A DNA stretch of 32,789 bases from an uncultured Blautia sp. (GTDB lineage Bacteria > Bacillota > Clostridia > Lachnospirales > Lachnospiraceae), in assembly GCA_946626695.1 (NCBI GenBank), contig CAMOUV010000004.1, positions 1-32,789 of the forward strand, in the 5' to 3' direction. Positions 24,220-32,169 of this stretch are shown here, one piece after another. The position numbers and the translations under genes were made by a program. Position 1 is the stretch's first letter; each line of letters begins with the position of its first letter. The notes beneath the pieces are model-generated. The model saw only the letters and a program-made list of their open reading frames with translations, had not been told where the DNA came from and searched no databases.

Positions 24220-25218
24220 ATGAGCATATCCGCAAAGGAACTGGCCAGACAGCTGAATCTCAGTGCCGCCGCTGTTTCCATGGCACTGAACGACAAGCCC
24301 GGTGTCAGCCAGGAAACAAGAAAAAGAATCAAGGTTGCAGCAGAAAAGGCCGGCTATGATTTCAGCCGTATTCAGTCCAGAAAGAAAAAGACCGGAACCG
24401 TCGATTTTATCGTCTACAAAAAAAGCGGCGCCATCGTGGACGACACCCCCTTCTTCTCCAAGGTTTCCGAAGGCATTCAGACCTCCTGCACCGAACAGGG
24501 CTTCCGCCTCCGGACCCAGTATATCTATGAATCGGATTTCTCCCGGAAGGATCTGGAGGAGATCCAGTACTCCGACTGCGCCGGGATCGTCCTCCTGGGC
24601 ACCGAGATGGTGACGGAGGATCTGCGTCCTTTTCTGTCCCTGCCGATCCCGCTGGTCCTTCTGGACAGCTACTTCGAAACCTTCTCCTGCGACACGGTCC
24701 TGATCAACAATGAACAGGGAGCTTATGTGGCTGCCCGCCATCTCATCCGCAGCCACAAATGCCAGCCGGGCTATCTGAAATCCTCCTATCCCATCAACAA
24801 CTTTCTGGAAAGAGCGGACGGATTCAAAAAGGCGGTCCGCTCCCACGGCATGTCCTTCTCCCAGTCCATCGTTCACGAGCTCACTCCCTCCATGAGCGGC
24901 GCCTATGCGGACATGCGCGAGATTCTCTCCCGCGGGGAAAAGCTGGCCCGCGGATATTTTGCCGACAACGACCTGATTGCAGCCGGCGCCATCAAGGCCC
25001 TGCGGGAGGCAGGAAAAAAGGTGCCGGAAGACGTGGCGGTCGTCGGCTTTGACAACATCCCCATGAGCCAGATCCTGGATCTGACCACCGTCAATGTCCC
25101 CAAGGAATACCTCGGCCGGCTTGCTGCCAGCCGCCTGTTTGAACGGATCCGGGACCCCAGAATACCGGCCGTCAAGCTGTGCGTGGAAACCCAGCTCATC
25201 GACCGTTATTCCTGCTGA
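24220..25218 (+). CDS. LacI-family transcriptional regulator
   Basis: A 332-residue DNA-binding regulator, most likely a repressor of the divergent isomerase-transketolase-kinase operon. The helix-turn-helix and hinge occupy the N-terminus: SAKELARQLNLSAAAVSMAL, then NDKPGVSQETRKRI and AAEKAGYDFS. The rest is a type I periplasmic-binding-protein-like sensor domain, with VDFIVYKKSGAIVDDTPFFS, CAGIVLLGTEM, LVLLDSYFE, YVAARHLI and DVAVVGFDNIPMSQILDL. VNVPKEYLGRLAASRLFERI matches the typical C-terminal helix. The start at 24220 is supported by AGAGGAAA eight bases upstream; the ATG at 24199 lacks one. The first residues align directly with family N-termini. The inducer is probably a sugar or sugar phosphate of the adjacent pathway. 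Confidence 0.9.
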   Translation: MSISAKELARQLNLSAAAVSMALNDKPGVSQETRKRIKVAAEKAGYDFSRIQSRKKKTGTVDFIVYKKSGAIVDDTPFFSKVSEGIQTSCTEQGFRLRTQYIYESDFSRKDLEEIQYSDCAGIVLLGTEMVTEDLRPFLSLPIPLVLLDSYFETFSCDTVLINNEQGAYVAARHLIRSHKCQPGYLKSSYPINNFLERADGFKKAVRSHGMSFSQSIVHELTPSMSGAYADMREILSRGEKLARGYFADNDLIAAGAIKALREAGKKVPEDVAVVGFDNIPMSQILDLTTVNVPKEYLGRLAASRLFERIRDPRIPAVKLCVETQLIDRYSC

Positions 25219-25271
25219 CAGAAAAAGCCCGGCTGCCACCAGATGTTGGTGTAAGCCAGGCTTTTTCTGTC
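25217..25271. terminator. Bidirectional terminator between the regulator and epimerase genes
   Basis: GACAGAAAAAGCC (25217-25229) pairs perfectly with GGCTTTTTCTGTC (25259-25271). An inner helix forms from GGCT, CCACCA and their partners TTGGTG and AAGCC. T5 runs are present on both strands, so it ends both convergent genes. It overlaps the last bases of the regulator stop codon and ends three bases before the epimerase stop codon. Confidence 0.85.
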
Positions 25272-25273
25272 TG

Positions 25274-26380
25274 TTATACTTCTTCAAATGCGGCAGGTAC
25301 CTCGGTGATCCCGATCCCCGGGGTCTCCGGAAGCAGGATCTTTGCGCCGACATAATCCGGTCCGCCCGTATACGGATCCTCTTTGCAGAGGGAAGGACCG
25401 TCCAGATCCGCCATGGTGATGCATCCTCTGGCAGCGCCGAGATGAGCTCCGGCGCTGACCGAAACCTTGCTTTCCAGCATGCATCCGATCATACACTGCA
25501 CATCGTTTTTATCCGCGGCATCACAGATCCGCACAGCCTCATGGATGCCGCCCGTTTTCATCAGCTTGATATTGATCAGATCAGCGGCGTGCTCCTCCAT
25601 GATCCGCAGGGCATCCTCATAAGAAAAGACGCTCTCATCTGCCAGGATCGGCGTGTCCACATGGGCCGTTACGTACTGCAGGCCTTTAAAATCATGATAG
25701 TTGACCGGCTGTTCCACCAGTTCGATGATCAGGCTGGCATCCTCCATAGCCTGAATGGTGCGGACTGCTTCTGCCGTGGTCCATCCCTGGTTGGCGTCGA
25801 TCCGCAGGATCGGGTCGTTTCCGATAGCTTTCCGGATTTCTCTGACCCGCTCTACATCCTTTTCGCCGCCCTTTCCTACCTTCACCTTCAGGATCCGGAA
25901 GCCGTTTTCTACCGCCCGGATGCTGTCCCGGACCATCTCCTCTGTTTCATTGACACTAATGGTGATATCCGTTTCCAGTTCCGTTTCGATCTTCTCCGGC
26001 GCCTTCTGTCCCAGCAGCCGGAACAAGGGCAGTCCCTTTGTCTTTGCGTACAGGTCATACAGGGCGATGTCCACGGCGGCCTTCGCCGAGGTGTTCTTTG
26101 CGATGGCCTTTTCCATGGCTGCCATCACATCCTCCAGCGGCTCGAGCTCCATGCCCCGGATGGCCGGGGCGATATAGTACCGGATCGCTGCCTCGATGGA
26201 TTCCTTGGTGTCCCCGGTGATCACGGCCGTGGGCGGTGCTTCGCCGATGCCGAAGGTTCCATCCTCCGCCGTAACCTTTACCAGAAGGTCATTGACCGTG
26301 CTGACCGTGCGCAGCGCTGTTTTAAAGGGGGTCACAAGGGGAATATCTATATAACCGATTTCTATTTTCGTTATTTTCAT
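25274..26380 (-). CDS. L-Ala-D/L-Glu dipeptide epimerase
   Basis: A 368-residue cytoplasmic enzyme of the enolase superfamily (muconate lactonising subgroup) that epimerises L-Ala-D-Glu from murein to L-Ala-L-Glu, allowing degradation. The catalytic lysines are K165 and K167 in KVKVG, and K272 in NIKL. The Mg2+ ligands are D195 in RIDANQGW, E223 in VEQPV and D248 in ADES. Two specificity marks known from B. subtilis AEE/YkfB are present: R24 in PFKTALRT, for the glutamate side chain, and a DxD pair D325/D327 in MADLDGP, for the dipeptide amino group. Length and spacing match that enzyme almost residue for residue. ATG 26380 has GGAG seven bases upstream, which is better than ATG 26386. It is the last gene after the peptide importer, behind a terminator-like hairpin. 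Confidence 0.9.
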   Translation of the reverse strand: MKITKIEIGYIDIPLVTPFKTALRTVSTVNDLLVKVTAEDGTFGIGEAPPTAVITGDTKESIEAAIRYYIAPAIRGMELEPLEDVMAAMEKAIAKNTSAKAAVDIALYDLYAKTKGLPLFRLLGQKAPEKIETELETDITISVNETEEMVRDSIRAVENGFRILKVKVGKGGEKDVERVREIRKAIGNDPILRIDANQGWTTAEAVRTIQAMEDASLIIELVEQPVNYHDFKGLQYVTAHVDTPILADESVFSYEDALRIMEEHAADLINIKLMKTGGIHEAVRICDAADKNDVQCMIGCMLESKVSVSAGAHLGAARGCITMADLDGPSLCKEDPYTGGPDYVGAKILLPETPGIGITEVPAAFEEV

Positions 26381-26391
26381 TCTCATTCTCC

Positions 26392-26425
26392 AAAAAGAGC
26401 CTGCCCGCTGCCGGGCAGGCTCTTT
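26392..26425 (-). terminator. Intra-operon terminator between oppA and the epimerase gene
   Basis: AAAGAGCCTGCCCG (26394-26407) and CGGGCAGGCTCTTT (26412-26425) form a perfect 14-base stem with a four-base loop, followed on the minus strand by TTTTT. The T-run directly adjoins the epimerase Shine-Dalgarno GGAG. The epimerase must rely on readthrough or on regulated antitermination, because no promoter fits in the gap. Confidence 0.85.
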
Positions 26426-26442
26426 CTCCGTGTATCTGTTGA

Positions 26443-28008
26443 TCAGTTGTTCGGGGTAATGTAGGTAAAGATGAAGTTTCCGCAGGAATAAACAAGTCCG
26501 CTGTAGTTATAGTCGTCATACAGGTAGGAGCTCATGGAGTGCAGGATCACCGTGATCGGGAGATCTTCTGCCAGGACAGCCTCACATTTCGCATAGTTAT
26601 CCCACTGCTCTTTCTGATCGACCGTGCTGGTAGCCGCATCGTAAGCTGCCTGATATTCATCGCTGTACCAGAAGCAGTTTGCATTTCCCATGCTGTTCAT
26701 GGAGCCGAACATGTTGGAAAGATCGGTGTAGTCCATAAACCATCCATAGTAAGCCAGGTCATAGTCGCCGGCGGTTCTGGTTGCGAAGAAGTTTTCTACC
26801 TTCTGCACCCAGCCGTTGGTGTCGATGCCAAGAACCTCTTTCCAGTCGTTGCAGACCGCCTCGGCGATCTCTCTTCGGCTGTCGTTGTTTACGATGTAGG
26901 TAAGAGCCGGGAAGCCTTCGCCGTTCTCATAGCCTGCCTCTGCAAGGAGTGCTTTGGCTTCTTCGCAGTTTGCTTCGTAATCAGAAAGGTCAAACCAGGG
27001 CTGTGCATACTCGGTAAAGTCAACGCCTTCATCATTGGTATAGCCGCTGCAGGCCAGCATCAGACCAGGCTCATCATTCATGTCACGGATCGCCATGATA
27101 CGGTCTCTGTCGATAGCCAGAGCCAGTGCCTTACGTACACGCACATCCTTCAGGACATCGTTGCCCTTCTCGCCCTGGTTGTACATGACGCAGTAGTTGT
27201 TGTTGCCGGCGGTGTAGAACAGGCCGTTTCCGTCCATTCTCGGTTTTTCTTCATCCGGGCACAGATCGGAGTAAACCAGCTCGCCGCTCTCGAAGGATGC
27301 CAGTGCGCTGCCTTCGTCCGTGGTCAGGATCCAGTGAATGGTTCCCACGGAGATGTTGGCTGCATCGTAGTAATCGTCACGAAGCTGCATGGTGACCTCT
27401 GCTTCATGGGTCCAGTCGGTCACTGTGAACGGGCCGTTGTAAACATTCTTTTCCGGATCGGTCGCAAAGCCTTCACCGTACTCTTCCACATAGTCGGCAC
27501 GTACCGGATAGGTGGACGGGAAAGCCAGAACGGAGGGAAGATAGCCGCAGGGGAACTTCAGGTTGATCACTACGGTCTTTTCATCCGGTGCTTCATAGGA
27601 TTCGGCGATATCGGAAAGAATGGTGGAATAATCCTCTGCGGTCTCCTCCAGGAACTTGAAACCGTAGATGAAATCATCCGCCTTGACAGGCTCTCCGTCG
27701 GACCAGGTGATATCGTCACGCAGGGTAAAGGTCCAGGTCTTCATATCCTCGCTGACGTCAACGGATTCCGCCTGACCGAGAACCGTATCTCCTTCCGGTC
27801 CGATCTTGTAGAGTCCTTCATACACATGACGGCAGGCCGAAATACCATTCAGCGCACCGACCACTGCGGTGTTCAGCTCCATGGAGTCTTCTCCGCCGCC
27901 GGTGATGGAGATTTCGATTTTGTCTCCCTCTGCAAAAACGCCTGCGGAAAGAGAAGCAGCTGCCATCGCGCCAACCAGGACTGCAGAGACAATCTTTTTC
28001 ATCTTCAT
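26443..28008 (-). CDS. Oligopeptide ABC transporter substrate-binding protein
   Basis: A 521-residue extracellular peptide-binding protein (SBP_bac_5/DppA-OppA family). The signal peptide MKMKKIVSAVLVGAMAAASL ends with AGVFA and E, a signal peptidase I-type site. There is no lipobox cysteine, so unlike most Gram-positive binding proteins it may not be lipid-anchored. Family marks are CRHVYEGLYKIG, TWTFTLRDDITWSDGEPVKA with DDFIYGFKF, VYNGPFTVTDW, and VRVRKALALAIDRDRIM. The start at 28008 has GAGGAGG eight bases upstream. It is the fifth importer gene; the downstream epimerase suggests that murein peptides are among the ligands (inference). Confidence 0.9.
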   Translation of the reverse strand: MKMKKIVSAVLVGAMAAASLSAGVFAEGDKIEISITGGGEDSMELNTAVVGALNGISACRHVYEGLYKIGPEGDTVLGQAESVDVSEDMKTWTFTLRDDITWSDGEPVKADDFIYGFKFLEETAEDYSTILSDIAESYEAPDEKTVVINLKFPCGYLPSVLAFPSTYPVRADYVEEYGEGFATDPEKNVYNGPFTVTDWTHEAEVTMQLRDDYYDAANISVGTIHWILTTDEGSALASFESGELVYSDLCPDEEKPRMDGNGLFYTAGNNNYCVMYNQGEKGNDVLKDVRVRKALALAIDRDRIMAIRDMNDEPGLMLACSGYTNDEGVDFTEYAQPWFDLSDYEANCEEAKALLAEAGYENGEGFPALTYIVNNDSRREIAEAVCNDWKEVLGIDTNGWVQKVENFFATRTAGDYDLAYYGWFMDYTDLSNMFGSMNSMGNANCFWYSDEYQAAYDAATSTVDQKEQWDNYAKCEAVLAEDLPITVILHSMSSYLYDDYNYSGLVYSCGNFIFTYITPNN

Positions 28009-28062
28009 GTTACATCCTCCTCGTAAAAAATTTATAACATCCCCTGAGGGGAGAGTTACCGC

Positions 28063-29073
28063 TTATTTCTTCATCTTCGGATCCAGGGCATCCCGCAGTC
28101 CGTCTCCGAACAGGTTGAAGGACAGAATGATCAGACTGATCAGCGCCGCCGGGAAAATGACTCTGTAGGGATAGGAGGTGACACCGTTCAGTGCCTCCGA
28201 AGTCAGGGACCCCAGACTCGCCATCGGCGCCGATACACCGATGCCCAGATAGCTCAGGAAGGCCTCCGTGAAGATTGCAGAAGGAATCTGCAGCATCACG
28301 GTCGCCACCAGCTGCCCGATACAGTTCGGGAGCAGATGCTGCCGGATCATCCGGGAGCTGTTGCATCCCAGAGCGCGGGAGGCTGTGACAAACTCCAGAT
28401 TCTTCAGCTGCAGGATCTGTCCGCGGACGATCCGGGCCATGCCGACCCAGTACAGCAGGCCATATACAATAAAGATGGCGATCAGACCGGACCCGATGCT
28501 CTGCAGGCCATGGAAAAACGGAACCTTCTGGATCAGATTGTCCAGCGGCTCGCTGATCACCATTTTGATGACCACGATCAGAAGGATCTCGGGAACCGAA
28601 TAAATGATATCCACGATACGCATCATCACGATATCCACCTTGCCGCCGATCAGACCGGAGATCGCTCCGTAGATGCTTCCCACGATCATGACGACCACCG
28701 CCGATACCAGACCGACGATCATGGAGATCCGGGTTCCGATCATGCAGCGGACCAGGATATCCCTCCCCAGACGGTCCGTCCCGAAGGGATGGGAAAGGCA
28801 AGGCCACAGGGCCTCATCTCCCCGGACCTGCTGGTCATAGGTATAGGGCGAAAGCATCGGCCCGATAAAGGCAAATACCGCCAGGATCCCGATGATGATC
28901 AGCGCCACCATGGCGATCCGGTTTGCCCTGAGCCTCTGCCAGCTGGCCTTCCAGTAGCCGATCTCCTCGGTCTCCAGGTTTTCCTCCGCAAAATATCCTT
29001 CTCCCAGAGGCGTGAAATCCTCCGGTTTTATTTTGCTCTGCAAACTCAGTACATTTACTTTCATCTCTACCAT
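28063..29073 (-). CDS. Oligopeptide ABC transporter permease, OppC type
   Basis: A 336-residue membrane subunit of the peptide importer. The N-terminal cytoplasmic tail (residues 1-50) includes SWQRLRANRIAMVAL, the usual OppC_N region before the first helix. The external loop has HPFGTDRLGRDILVRCMIGT, the OppC signature, and five further helices follow. The coupling motif to the ATPase is EFVTASRALGCNSSRMIRQH with LLPN. The C-terminus (SFNLFGDGLRDALDPKMKK) is the family's typical ending. It starts three bases after the OppB stop. ATG 29073 or ATG 29064 could serve as start; both use the same AAGGA. Confidence 0.92.
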   Translation of the reverse strand: MVEMKVNVLSLQSKIKPEDFTPLGEGYFAEENLETEEIGYWKASWQRLRANRIAMVALIIIGILAVFAFIGPMLSPYTYDQQVRGDEALWPCLSHPFGTDRLGRDILVRCMIGTRISMIVGLVSAVVVMIVGSIYGAISGLIGGKVDIVMMRIVDIIYSVPEILLIVVIKMVISEPLDNLIQKVPFFHGLQSIGSGLIAIFIVYGLLYWVGMARIVRGQILQLKNLEFVTASRALGCNSSRMIRQHLLPNCIGQLVATVMLQIPSAIFTEAFLSYLGIGVSAPMASLGSLTSEALNGVTSYPYRVIFPAALISLIILSFNLFGDGLRDALDPKMKK

Positions 29074-29076
29074 TCC

Positions 29077-29997
29077 TTATTCCAGAGTGATGCGCGGATC
29101 CACGATCTTGTACAGGATATCGCAGACCAGGTTCATCATGACGATCAGTGCGGAATAAAAGATCGTGACGCCCATGATCATCGTGTAGTCACGGCTGCTG
29201 ATCGAGCTGACGAAATACCGGCCCAGTCCCGGAACATTGAAAACGCTCTCCGCCACGAAACCGCCCGTAAGGATCGACGCGGTAAGCGGACCCAGATAGG
29301 TGATGACCGGGATCAGGGAATTCTTCAGGGCATGCACAAAAACAACCACAAACTCCGACATGCCCTTGGCCCGTTCCGTCAGCAGATAGTCCTGGTTCAT
29401 CACCTCCAGGATGCTGGCGCGGGTAAGTCTCGTCAGATAGGAAGCCGGATAGGTCGCAAGGACGATGGTGGGCATGATCCAGCCCCCCGGCCGGTTGTAG
29501 TTGATGGGCAGGATCCCCAGCCTCACGCCCAGGATGATCATCAGCCCCGCCGCGATCACATAGCCCGGCATGGATATGCCCATGGAGGACAGAACCCGTA
29601 TGATCCCGTCCGGCAGCTTATCCTTGCACAGACCGGAAACACAGCCGAAAACGATTCCGATGACCACCGCGATCAGCAGGGCCCGGAGACCCAGGCTCAT
29701 GGAAACCTTGAAGGATTCGGAAATGATCTCCGTCACGGTACGTCCCTTCTGAAGAACGTAGCTGGTCCCCATGTCTCCCTTTGCCAGATTGGCAAGGTAT
29801 TTTCCGTACTGCACATAGACCGGCTTGTCCAGACCGTATTTTGCGATCAGGATCGCACGGTTCTCCTCCGTGGCCTTTTCGGACATGAAGGGATCCCCCG
29901 GCATCAGGTTCATCAGAAAAAAGGTCAGGGTTATGATGGCAAACAGGCTGACTGCCGCCAGAATGATACGTTTGATGATATATCTTGAACTCTGCAT
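29077..29997 (-). CDS. Oligopeptide ABC transporter permease, OppB type
   Basis: A 306-residue membrane subunit that partners OppC. The first helix (YIIKRIILAAVSLFAIITLT) leads to FFLMNLMPGDPF, the usual OppB N-terminus, followed by KYGLDKPVYVQYGKYL. Five further helices follow. The ATPase-coupling loop is YLLTERAKGMSEFVVVFVHA with LKNSLIPVITYLG, and the C-terminal segment ends in DPRITLE, typical of the family. ATG 29997 is chosen because GGAGG lies six bases upstream; a longer reading to 30081 would run into the OppF gene. The gene lies 16 bases after OppF. Confidence 0.92.
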   Translation of the reverse strand: MQSSRYIIKRIILAAVSLFAIITLTFFLMNLMPGDPFMSEKATEENRAILIAKYGLDKPVYVQYGKYLANLAKGDMGTSYVLQKGRTVTEIISESFKVSMSLGLRALLIAVVIGIVFGCVSGLCKDKLPDGIIRVLSSMGISMPGYVIAAGLMIILGVRLGILPINYNRPGGWIMPTIVLATYPASYLTRLTRASILEVMNQDYLLTERAKGMSEFVVVFVHALKNSLIPVITYLGPLTASILTGGFVAESVFNVPGLGRYFVSSISSRDYTMIMGVTIFYSALIVMMNLVCDILYKIVDPRITLE

Positions 29998-30013
29998 TTG
30001 ATTCCTCCAGGGA

Positions 30014-31048
30014 TCACAACATATGACAGGCCGCAAAATGGCCCGGTGCGCTCTCCACAAGCTCCGGCATCCTCTCCGCACAGCACGCCTGCGCTTTCGG
30101 ACAGCGGGTACGGAACGGACAGCCCGAAGGCGGATTCAGAGGGCTGGGGATTTCTCCCTTCAGCAGGATCCTCTGCCGGCTTTCGCTGCGGTCCGGGTCC
30201 GCGATGGGGATCGCCGAGAGCAGCATCTGCGTATACGGGTGAAGCGGATTCCGGTAAAGCTCCGCACTGGTGGTCAGCTCCACCATATGTCCCAGGTACA
30301 TGACGCCGATCCGCTGGCTGATATGCTTTACGACAGCCAGATCATGGGCGATGAACAGATACGTAAGACCTCTCTCCGCCTGCAGCTCCTCCAGCATGTT
30401 GATGATCTGGGCCTGGATCGAAACGTCCAGGGCCGAGACCGGCTCATCACAGACGATGAACTGCGGGTTCACGGCCAGCGCGCGGGCTATGCCGATCCTC
30501 TGCCGCTGTCCGCCGGAAAACTCATGGGGAAAACGGTTGTAGAATTCCGCATTCAGCCCCACCAGCTTCATCAGCTCCAGGATTTTTTCCCTGCGCTCGT
30601 TTTTGTCGGAATAAAGCTGATGGATGTCCATGGCCTCCCCGATGATATCGGAGACGGTCTTTCTGGGATCCAGTGACGCATAGGGATCCTGAAAAACGAT
30701 CTGCATATGCTTGCGGTATTCCTTCATATCCTTGCCGACGATGTTTTCTCCGTTAAAGAGGATCTCGCCGGAGGTGGGCTCTTCCAGCCGCAGGATCGTC
30801 CGGCCGAGAGTGGTTTTTCCGCAGCCGCTCTCCCCGACGATGCCCAGGGTCTCTCCCTTCCGGATAAAGAAGCTGACATCATCCACTGCTTTCAGGTCCG
30901 TTTTTCTGACGAAGCCCGTCCGAACCTGGAAATATTTCTTCAGATTTCTGACCTCCAGCAGGTTCTCCTGCTGCGAAGTGTTGTTCGTGTTCTGCATATC
31001 GATTCCTCTACAGTCAGAGTTTTTGTCCCGGTCTGTCCGGGTGCTCAT
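30014..31048 (-). CDS. Oligopeptide ABC transporter ATP-binding protein, OppF type
   Basis: A 344-residue cytoplasmic ATPase of the peptide importer. Walker A is GESGCGKTT (about 74-82), the Q-loop is [13 protein letters not shown], the signature is [15 protein letters not shown] and Walker B is [12 protein letters not shown]. The C-terminal oligopeptide-transporter domain includes [15 protein letters not shown] and a four-cysteine pattern ([14 protein letters not shown]), where related proteins bind an iron-sulfur cluster or metal. The first start, ATG 31048, overlaps the OppD stop (ATGA). An internal ATG at 30997 has a stronger AGAGGA site, which gives a 327-residue form; the two cannot be separated by eye. 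Confidence 0.92.
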   Translation of the reverse strand: MSTRTDRDKNSDCRGIDMQNTNNTSQQENLLEVRNLKKYFQVRTGFVRKTDLKAVDDVSFFIRKGETLGIVGESGCGKTTLGRTILRLEEPTSGEILFNGENIVGKDMKEYRKHMQIVFQDPYASLDPRKTVSDIIGEAMDIHQLYSDKNERREKILELMKLVGLNAEFYNRFPHEFSGGQRQRIGIARALAVNPQFIVCDEPVSALDVSIQAQIINMLEELQAERGLTYLFIAHDLAVVKHISQRIGVMYLGHMVELTTSAELYRNPLHPYTQMLLSAIPIADPDRSESRQRILLKGEIPSPLNPPSGCPFRTRCPKAQACCAERMPELVESAPGHFAACHML

Positions 31049-32052
31049 GCCTTTTCCTGCCGGCGGTCCTTCAGAAGAGACCAGCAGGCAGCGGCATGCT
31101 CTCCCTCGATTCCGATCAGCGGCGGATCCTCCCGGACGCAGACCTGCATCGCGTATTTACACCGCGGAGCAAAGGCACAGCCGGGCTTGACACAGCTCAT
31201 GTCAGGGGGATTTCCCTTGATGGGCACCAGCTTCTCCGCCACGTCCAGATCGATGTCCGGAACCGACGCCAGCAAGCCTTCGGTATACGGATGCCTGTGG
31301 CGGTAAAAGATATCTCTCTTGTTTCCGGTCTCCACGATCTTGCCCGCGTACATGACGATGATGTTGTCGCAGATATCCGAAACCACACCCAGATCATGGG
31401 TGATAAAGATGATCGCCATGCCGAGGCGGTCCTTCAGTTCCTTTAACAGATCGATGATCTGCGCCTGAATGGTCACATCCAGAGCTGTCGTCGGTTCATC
31501 CGCGATCAGAAGCTCCGGATCGCAGGACAGCGCCATCGCGATCATGACTCTCTGCCGCATGCCGCCGGAAAACTCATAGGGATACTGTTTTGCCCTGCGT
31601 TCCGGCTGATTGATGCCTACCAGCTCAAGCAGCTCGATCACTCTCTTTTTCCGGGAGGCCGCATCCAGAGTGGTATGTTTTTTCAACGATTCGTTGATCT
31701 GATATTCCACCGTGAACAAAGGATCCAGTGAGGTCATGGGATCCTGGAAGATCATGGCGATCCGGTTGCCCCGCAAAGCCTGGATCTCTTTCCGGTTCAT
31801 TTTCAGGATATCCTTGCCGTCGAACAGGATCTCCCCGCTTTTTACCTTTCCGCTGGGGGGTGTAAGCCGCAGGATCGCATGGCTGGAAACGGACTTTCCG
31901 CTGCCGGACTCTCCCACTATGCCCAGAACCTCTCCTCTTTTCAGTGTATAATCGATCCCGCGGACCGCCTGTACTTCTCCTGACTTATTAAAAAAAGATA
32001 TCGCCAGATCCTTGACTTCAATCAAGGTTCCGCTCTGTTTTTGTTCAGCCAT
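31045..32052 (-). CDS. Oligopeptide ABC transporter ATP-binding protein, OppD type
   Basis: A 335-residue cytoplasmic ATPase, first gene of the importer operon. Walker A is GESGSGKSV (about 43-51), the Q-loop is [14 protein letters not shown], the signature is [15 protein letters not shown] and Walker B is [12 protein letters not shown]. The H-loop is [11 protein letters not shown]. The C-terminal OppD_C domain has [15 protein letters not shown] and the cysteine pattern [19 protein letters not shown], as in OppF/DppD. The chosen start ATG 32052 has GGGAG seven bases upstream. An in-frame ATG at 32130 exists, but it lies at the probable transcription start of the consensus promoter and would translate the leader hairpin, so it is unlikely. 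OppD and OppF together make the ATPase heterodimer. Confidence 0.92.
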   Translation of the reverse strand: MAEQKQSGTLIEVKDLAISFFNKSGEVQAVRGIDYTLKRGEVLGIVGESGSGKSVSSHAILRLTPPSGKVKSGEILFDGKDILKMNRKEIQALRGNRIAMIFQDPMTSLDPLFTVEYQINESLKKHTTLDAASRKKRVIELLELVGINQPERRAKQYPYEFSGGMRQRVMIAMALSCDPELLIADEPTTALDVTIQAQIIDLLKELKDRLGMAIIFITHDLGVVSDICDNIIVMYAGKIVETGNKRDIFYRHRHPYTEGLLASVPDIDLDVAEKLVPIKGNPPDMSCVKPGCAFAPRCKYAMQVCVREDPPLIGIEGEHAAACWSLLKDRRQEKA

Positions 32053-32074
32053 CTTCTTCTCCCACAAATAAGGT

Positions 32075-32119
32075 AAGGATGCACAGATACACGCATAACC
32101 GTATATTCCGCGCATCCTT
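32075..32119 (-). promoter_or_regulatory. Leader hairpin of the peptide importer operon
   Basis: In the 80-base leader, AAGGATGC (32075-32082) and GCATCCTT (32112-32119) are perfect arms, with an inner ATAC/GTAT helix. The structure lies between the transcription start and the OppD Shine-Dalgarno and lacks a T-run. It could affect RNA stability or translation, or be incidental. Confidence 0.35.
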
Positions 32120-32137
32120 CTCACTTTCATGCTTTAA

Positions 32138-32166
32138 ATTATAGTCGTATTCAAGTATACTGTCAA
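32138..32166 (-). promoter_or_regulatory. Consensus sigma-A promoter of the opp-epimerase operon
   Basis: TTGACA (32161-32166), a 17-base spacer and TATAAT (32138-32143) on the minus strand are a perfect match to the sigma-A consensus. Transcription should start near 32131. The spacer contains a short inverted repeat (GTAT and ATAC) that might bind a repressor. Confidence 0.88.
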
Positions 32167-32169
32167 GTT

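Noticed and set aside
28336-29988. A 550-codon plus-strand frame across oppC and oppB, and similar long plus-strand frames at 8175-9791, 22548-24077 and 26539-28026
   Set aside because: All are shadows of well-supported minus-strand genes, with no ribosome sites and no recognisable domains.
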